Shown: positions 38,582 through 44,348 of the stretch, piece after piece
How positions within the stretch are numbered: position 1 is the stretch's first letter
Layout: each line of letters begins with the position of its first letter
Assembly (NCBI GenBank): GCA_024278375.1
Contig: JAJRTH010000028.1
Location: forward strand, 1-44,348
Direction: 5' to 3'
DNA: 44,348 bases
Source: an archaeon
Lineage (GTDB): Archaea > Thermoplasmatota > Thermoplasmata > WALJ01
Program-made: the position numbers and the translations under genes
The notes under the pieces: model-generated
The model's input: the letters and a program-made list of their open reading frames with translations, nothing else
Database searches by the model: none
Told to the model about the DNA's origin: nothing

Positions 38582-40489
38582 TTAGAGCCTCCTCTCCACC
38601 TTCTTCCTCTCACCTTTCCTCTTTTCCACTATCGTGCTCCCTCCGGATGGGAGAGCGCTCACAAGCTCATCCACCTCTACACCCATTTCCTTTGAAAGTT
38701 TCTTTGCCATGACCTCCTTTCTCTCATCGCCCGGAACTATCACATAGTATTCGTCGCACCACCTGTTCATGGCAGATAGGGGAGCGCATGTCAGGAGTTT
38801 CTCATCCCGGTAATTCACAAATCCAACAGCCAGTTTAAGCTCTGCCCGGACATAGTTCCTCTTTCCTCTTATCACGAACGCCCCCCTGGCGAGGAACTCG
38901 CCTGCCTGAGGTGTCTTGCTGACCTGATGCGGTTTCACCCAGTACGCTGCTCCACCCCCTATCTTGGACGGCCACGCCTTTGAGAAGCAGAGCGCAAACT
39001 CACAGGCCTCTTTCAGTGTCTGCTCACCTATGGGGTCGTTGCCGTTTCTTTTGACAATCACGCTGGGAGCGCCGTGTATCTCAGCATGAGCGTATATGTC
39101 CTCATCCTTCATGTGTTTCTTAACAACCCTTTCGTTGGTCTTCGCATCCCTTCCCGCAATAACGAGGTTCTCGTCCGAAGATATGAACCATCTGTATTTC
39201 TCGAACCAGTACTTTTTCCTCTGTTTCACCTCTTTCTTTTCCTCATGCACTTCCTGAAGGGTGCTCTCCAGCATCTTTCTCGATTTTTCCAGGGCTTCTT
39301 ACGCGCCTTTAATCTTCTCTTTCATCTTCTTTGCCATCTCGTAATAGCGCTGAGCGCTCTCATTGACCCCTTTGAAATCCAGGGTTATGTCCTCGTCGTC
39401 CACTCTTATGGTTATTGTCTTCTTTGCAGTGTCCATGGAGACAAAATACGGGAGTTTTCTGAGTTCGGCCATCTCCGTACTGCTCATCTCCCTTATCTTT
39501 GATAGAAGGGCATCTATCTCCCGGTAATGTGCGTATATTATCTCCGCCTTCCTTTTTGCATCCTCCGCACTCTTCCTGAACTCCTCTATGGCCTTTTCCT
39601 GCTTTGCAATCTGTCTCTCTATCCTTTCCACTCCCGGGCTGGTCCTTCCCCCCTCGATCTCCGGTATCTCCGCAAAATAGGCATAAATTGCATCATTCAC
39701 CGTATCGAATCCCTTTTTCTCATATCCTTCATAGATCATCAGAGGAAAAGGCGTGACATCGACAGGTTCAGAGTTCTCGTAATAGACGGCAGGCTCGGGT
39801 TTTTCAAGCCTGTTCATGAGATTTTCCATCTCTTCTATAATCCTGTCGATCTCCTGTCTATCAAGCTCGGATACTTTCTTTTTTTTATCTATTCCTGCCA
39901 TGAGGCACAGTTCCTCCGCATAGGTTCCACCGAGGTTCAATCTGGTGGCAAGGGTCCTGACTATGTCCCTGTTGCTCTCCCTTATGCGCTCCACGACATC
40001 ATCTCTCTCCATTTTCCTCGGGTCTGCGCTCTCCGGAGGGTATCTGTACTCCTCCTTTGGAATCAGGGCTCTTGTGGACCATCTCTGGAAGAACAGGGGC
40101 ACAAGGATGATCCCGTCCTTAACGATGCTTATATTGCCATTACGGAAGAACTCGGCGATTATCGTGAATTTCTCGGCTTTCTCGACCTCGATCTCCACAA
40201 TCCTGTCGAATCCGTGCTGCCTTATGTCCGTGACCCTCGCGTTTCCGAGGTTCTTTCTTAGAAACATCACCAGGCTGCTCGGCTCCTGCGGATTCTCGCC
40301 CTTTCTACCCATGAACAGGCATCTGCCGGATTTCATAAGCAGGTCTCTTTTTCCGCTCTTGGTGTTGAAAACAATGAGAAGTTCGTTTCTCTCCGGCTGG
40401 TATATCTTATCCACACATGCTCCCAGCAGGGCATCTCTGAGCTCGGGAATGAGAGCGGCGATGTCGAAGGAGGATACGGAGGTCTTCAC
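38582..40489 (-). pseudogene. NFACT/RqcH (NEMF/FbpA) family protein interrupted by in-frame TAA at 39299-39301
   Basis: N-terminal ELRDALLGACVDKIYQPERNELLIVF; C-terminal [26 protein letters not shown]; both halves in one frame. Confidence 0.85.
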
Positions 40490-40585
40490 GGAGGGTTATC
40501 GGACTAGGTAATAAATCTTTGATATCTTCTGAAATTGTCGTTCCGCTCCAAAAGATACATAAATAAGGCCTGTCTTGGGCGCACA

Positions 40586-41827
40586 ATGGCCGATAGCGCA
40601 GGAAAAAAGGATGTCGCCCTCGCAAAATATGAATTCAAAAAAGCCCTGGAGGACCTAGAGAAGTACAGCGGCAGGGCTACAGAGCTCATATCCCTCTATG
40701 TTCCTCCGAACAAACAGATTTCCGATGTGGTGGCATATCTGAGGGACGAATATTCGCAGAGCTCCAACATAAAATCCAAGAGCACCATGAAGAACGTGAC
40801 ATCGGCCATCGAGTCCATAATGAGCAGGCTTAAAGCGTTTAAGAAGCCTCCGGAGAACGGCATGGTGTTTTTTGTGGGCCATGTGGCGAAAGGTGCGGAC
40901 CAGACCGAGATGATCGCCAAGATACTGGAGCCTCCGGAACCCATAACGACCTTTCTTTACCGCTGTGATTCGAAGTTCTATCTGGAACCTCTAAAGGACA
41001 TGATCACCGACAAAAGTTCCTATGGTCTCATAGTCATAGACCGGAGCGAAGCGACCATCGGGCTCCTCAAAGGCAAGAGGGTGAATGTGATAAAGCACAT
41101 AGAATCAAGGGTCCCCAGCAAACACCATCAGGGCGGACAGTCTTCCGTCAGATTCGAGAGACTTATAGAGATTGCAGCCCACGAATACTTCACGAAGGTG
41201 GGGCAGATAGCATCCGATGCGTTTCTGGCGGAACCCGAGCTCGAGGGAGTTCTCGTGGGCGGCCCTGGCTCTACAAAGGAATTCTTCGTGAAAAAAGATT
41301 ATCTGCACCACGAGATAAAGAAGAAGATAATAGATGTCTTTGACACGGGATACACCAACGAATACGGCCTCAGGGAACTGGTGGAAAAGGCGCAGGATGT
41401 TCTAGCGAGTCTCGATGTCATAAAGGAAAAGAGAGCCGTGCAGCGCCTGATGAGGGAGATAAAGAAACCGGACGGAGGGCTCGCCGTCTACGGAGAGATG
41501 GATGTGATAAAGGCCCTTGCTCTCGGTGCTGTGGACACTCTCCTCATCTCGGAGGGGTTGAAAAGGTACTGGGTCAGGTTCAGATGCGGTTCCTGCGGTT
41601 ACGAAGGAGAAAAGGGTGCGGGAGATGACGAGAAATTGAAATGTCCGAAATGCAGGTCCGAAGACATTGGAATCGTCGAAAAGAAGGATGCCGTGGAATA
41701 TTTCTACGAGCTTGCCGAGGCAATGGGGACCAAAGTGATGCTGGTCTCCAAGGAATCGGAGGAAGGCTCTCTTCTTCACAGGGCATTCGGCGGCATTGCT
41801 GGAATACTCAGGTTCAGAGTGAATTGA
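40586..41827 (+). CDS. prf1: Peptide chain release factor aRF1
   Basis: NIKSKST, YRCDSKF, HHQGGQSSVRFERL (GGQ) motifs. Confidence 0.95.
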   Translation: MADSAGKKDVALAKYEFKKALEDLEKYSGRATELISLYVPPNKQISDVVAYLRDEYSQSSNIKSKSTMKNVTSAIESIMSRLKAFKKPPENGMVFFVGHVAKGADQTEMIAKILEPPEPITTFLYRCDSKFYLEPLKDMITDKSSYGLIVIDRSEATIGLLKGKRVNVIKHIESRVPSKHHQGGQSSVRFERLIEIAAHEYFTKVGQIASDAFLAEPELEGVLVGGPGSTKEFFVKKDYLHHEIKKKIIDVFDTGYTNEYGLRELVEKAQDVLASLDVIKEKRAVQRLMREIKKPDGGLAVYGEMDVIKALALGAVDTLLISEGLKRYWVRFRCGSCGYEGEKGAGDDEKLKCPKCRSEDIGIVEKKDAVEYFYELAEAMGTKVMLVSKESEEGSLLHRAFGGIAGILRFRVN

Positions 41828-41948
41828 TGTTTTGAACCACTACCCTCTTCCGACAATATTAAATACTCATTTCCTTATATTCCATCGGTGAGTTCACGGC
41901 AAAAAACATTATCGCTGGGTTTAGAAGCTTCCTCTGGAATATAAAATT

Positions 41949-42089
41949 ATGGCGGTTATCTATGTTTATCCAAATCATACGGAAATATCCGAATGGGGCA
42001 TTACCGCAAATCCGTATTTCTTTACAGAGCTTTATAACCGTGAAACCGGCATGGGAATGGCTGGTACAGGATTTGACACCATGAGGTAA
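41949..42089 (+). CDS. 46-aa ORF, possible surface-protein remnant
   Basis: MAVIYVYPNHTEISEWGITANPYFFTELYNRETGMGMAGTGFDTMR; just upstream of 42094. Confidence 0.3.
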   Translation: MAVIYVYPNHTEISEWGITANPYFFTELYNRETGMGMAGTGFDTMR

Positions 42090-42093
42090 TAAA

Positions 42094-42843
42094 ATGGAAG
42101 AAAAATATAAGATAGGCACAGAAATACTATCTTGCATGATTCTATACACCATATATGCCTATCTATTTCTAATATTTCCGTGTTGCTATGCTCCTGGAGC
42201 TTATCTGTTTCTTGAAGTCGTGTTTTTTCTTTTGTTCGGATTGGGCACAATCTATCAATACAAAATTACAAAATTTTATATAAAATACAAAACTTCAGAG
42301 AAATTGGATGGTTGGTGGTACATAGTCCTATACTTGGTGCTCCTAAGCATACCCACACTCATTCTCTTAAGAGATGTGATGTGGTCGGGGTATCCAGTCC
42401 GTTTTTTGGATGGTACTGACCGTATACTTGCAGTAATACCGTTTTTTCTGGGGATTGCATGGGCCTCTTTAAAAAACAAATTCTATGTAATATGTGCCCT
42501 GTTTTCGCTGTTGGGTTATGTTATTTCGTTTCCTGCACTTATAATTATTTTTTTCGGCATGTTCTATGAATATTCCCTATTCCAGATTTTATACAAAAAA
42601 TTGTACATAGCCAAATATCAGAGTATTAGAGTTATATTTTTAATGAGCTTAATTTTTTTAGTCCCAATATTTATGTGGAACAGTCTATCTCTCAAATACT
42701 ATTTTCTTTCTCATTTCCCAGAATTTCTTCGATGGTATCTCTCAGTGACGCTCCTTCCTTTTCTCATTGCTCTCGGGACATTTCTTTTCAATCTTCATCT
42801 GAGAAGCAGACAGTTTAAAGATTCCCGAGAAGGGGTGAAATAG
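42094..42843 (+). CDS. Polytopic membrane protein
   Basis: Several hydrophobic helices. Confidence 0.6.
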   Translation: MEEKYKIGTEILSCMILYTIYAYLFLIFPCCYAPGAYLFLEVVFFLLFGLGTIYQYKITKFYIKYKTSEKLDGWWYIVLYLVLLSIPTLILLRDVMWSGYPVRFLDGTDRILAVIPFFLGIAWASLKNKFYVICALFSLLGYVISFPALIIIFFGMFYEYSLFQILYKKLYIAKYQSIRVIFLMSLIFLVPIFMWNSLSLKYYFLSHFPEFLRWYLSVTLLPFLIALGTFLFNLHLRSRQFKDSREGVK

Positions 42844-43059
42844 ATGCGAAAAACGGTGGATGAGAAAGTATGGGATTCGGATTCCGACTATGTAGCGGAT
42901 TACTGGGAACTATACAATTACTACAAGGACCCAACCAAGGCAGATTCCGATAATGACGGAGCACCCGACTGGTTCGAGATATCTTACATGGGATACAACA
43001 CAGATACAGATGGAGATGACTTTGTGGTAGAGAGAATGAAAACAGAAGGATTGAGTTAA
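42844..43059 (+). CDS. Truncated Ca-binding (thrombospondin type-3-like) repeat protein fragment
   Basis: DSDSDYVADYWELYNYYKDPTKADSDNDGAPDWFEISYMGYNTDTDGDD. Confidence 0.5.
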   Translation: MRKTVDEKVWDSDSDYVADYWELYNYYKDPTKADSDNDGAPDWFEISYMGYNTDTDGDDFVVERMKTEGLS

Positions 43060-44063
43060 AGGGATTTCCTCATTCCGAGGGCCTTGTCCGTTTTCGCCAT
43101 GCTCTCCTCCTTTGGCATGAGCTCCATCATGGACCTTATGGCATCTATGTTCTCCGGTATCACATCGCTCTCCTGGTGTATCGCCTGATAATAGTAAAGA
43201 GTGTCGCCGACAACATGGACTCCGTCCTTCCACACGGCGATCTCATAGAGGTCACTGTATGGCCTGCCGAATCCTCTCGCCATCTCCATTATCTGGGCTG
43301 TAGATTTTATGCCGTTGGCAGAGCTTATTAGTAGAATCCTCGGATAATTTGACCATATGTCCAGAACTTCGTCCTCGCTCACCTCTTTCTTGAGCTTGAC
43401 TACAACGGAATGCATGTGCATTATCGTCGTGGGAACTTTTACAGCGGTCGTCTGGATATTCAGATACGGCATGACGCTCTGAACGTCAGGTCCGTGGTGA
43501 CTGGGAACCTTCAAGACCGGTTCTATTGCATTTATGGGACCTTTCTTCGAATCCCCCGGATCGGCAGCTCTTCTGACCATCACCGCCAAGACGTTCTCTA
43601 TTCCGACCTTCTCATGCAGGGGATAAAGAGTCCTTATCAGCCCTGTTGTATTGCAAGAAACAACTCTGACACGATCCTTACCCCATGCCTCCTCATAGTT
43701 CGCAATTGAACTGAACGATGTTCCGGCTATCTCGTGCTTTTCTCCGCCCTGCCATATGGCCTTTATGCCGAACTTGTCGTACATGTCGAGATACGGGCTC
43801 TTGGATGTGGCATCCACCACGAGATCCGCTCTTTCGAGCATCTCCTCTACCGTCCCTTCTACTTTTATGCCGGCGCTCTCCAGTCCGTGGATGCTCTCGG
43901 CAGGAGCATAGAACGGATATCCCTTTTCCATGGCCATGAAGGCCTCGAAGGTCGGCGACCTCTTGGCGACCCCTATGACCTCCATATCGTCCTGCATGGA
44001 GACTGCGTCCGCAACCCTTTTTCCTATGGTTCCGTAACCGTTTATAGCCACTTTCACCTTCAT
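43056..44063 (-). CDS. gap: Type II glyceraldehyde-3-phosphate dehydrogenase
   Basis: VKVAINGYGTIGKRVADAV, VVSCNTTGLIRTL, VPTTIMHMHSVVVKL. Confidence 0.94.
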   Translation of the reverse strand: MKVKVAINGYGTIGKRVADAVSMQDDMEVIGVAKRSPTFEAFMAMEKGYPFYAPAESIHGLESAGIKVEGTVEEMLERADLVVDATSKSPYLDMYDKFGIKAIWQGGEKHEIAGTSFSSIANYEEAWGKDRVRVVSCNTTGLIRTLYPLHEKVGIENVLAVMVRRAADPGDSKKGPINAIEPVLKVPSHHGPDVQSVMPYLNIQTTAVKVPTTIMHMHSVVVKLKKEVSEDEVLDIWSNYPRILLISSANGIKSTAQIMEMARGFGRPYSDLYEIAVWKDGVHVVGDTLYYYQAIHQESDVIPENIDAIRSMMELMPKEESMAKTDKALGMRKSL

Positions 44064-44348
44064 GTTATCGGAGGGGAATCGGAGAGGGATTTAAAGGATT
44101 TGCCGTATTGTGGGCATGAGACTGCCAAGTTAAGAAATCCAGAAATTGTAGAACAGCATGAATGATTTCAGCCATGATTCCACCGTCCTTATTCTGGCAT
44201 TTTCAGGGAATATGTTCCGGAATCTTTTGGTTCCGGATTTCAATACGCTGAACCATCCCCCTCGATAGGACCTCTCGCCAAAAGTCCTGTGAATCCACTG
44301 GAAACCGAACCTTTCCAGAGCCCATGGATACCATGGGCCTCTGTCCAC

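Noticed and set aside
40586-41827. Altered aRF1 indicating stop-codon reassignment
   Set aside because: NIKS, YxCxxxF and GGQ motifs are canonical, and TAA terminates several other genes normally.
42841-42843. In-frame TAG between 42094-42843 and 42844-43059 as another interrupted gene
   Set aside because: A GGGGTGA Shine-Dalgarno precedes ATG 42844 and the two products are unrelated in character; an ordinary gene junction is more likely.
44130-44348. Partial minus-strand ORF at the right edge
   Set aside because: Possibly coding (RGPWYPWALERFGFQWIHRTFGERS...) but truncated and not assignable to a family; not reported as a feature.

Overview
The window is an archaeal (euryarchaeal/Thermoplasmata-like, species not determinable) chromosome segment. 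Host genes include a prepilin peptidase, Nre, AlaX, speD/speE, AMMECR1, a RecJ-like DHH protein, uS15, eL41, a zinc-ribbon/giant coiled-coil pair, NAC, two-subunit fumarase, PPDK, a second DHH phosphoesterase, a MiaB-like methylthiotransferase, NFACT/RqcH, aRF1 and type II GAPDH. The tRNAs are Gln(TTG), intron-containing Trp(CCA) and Val(TAC). The main accessory feature is an ~11.7 kb integrated virus-like element (12390-24106). It is bounded by a 17-bp direct repeat of the tRNA-Trp 3' end. It carries a tyrosine integrase, AbrB-like and winged-helix regulators, small Zn-ribbon proteins, a Zot-like P-loop ATPase with a C-terminal HTH, and a run of signal-peptide/TM proteins. Other points worth following up: (i) three conserved reading frames each broken by one in-frame TAA (speE, NFACT, a provirus membrane protein), plus a frameshift in nre; (ii) the 8-bp palindrome GAGCGCTC about 10 times in host DNA and not seen in the provirus; (iii) a foldable leader upstream of speD; (iv) a tRNA-Trp intron with a C/D-like guide complementary to its own anticodon region; (v) an iteron/AT-repeat block beside a putative replication/regulatory gene; (vi) a tandemly duplicated surface-protein cassette; (vii) a ~1000-aa charged coiled-coil protein. 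All calls come from reading the sequence by hand; no searches were run.
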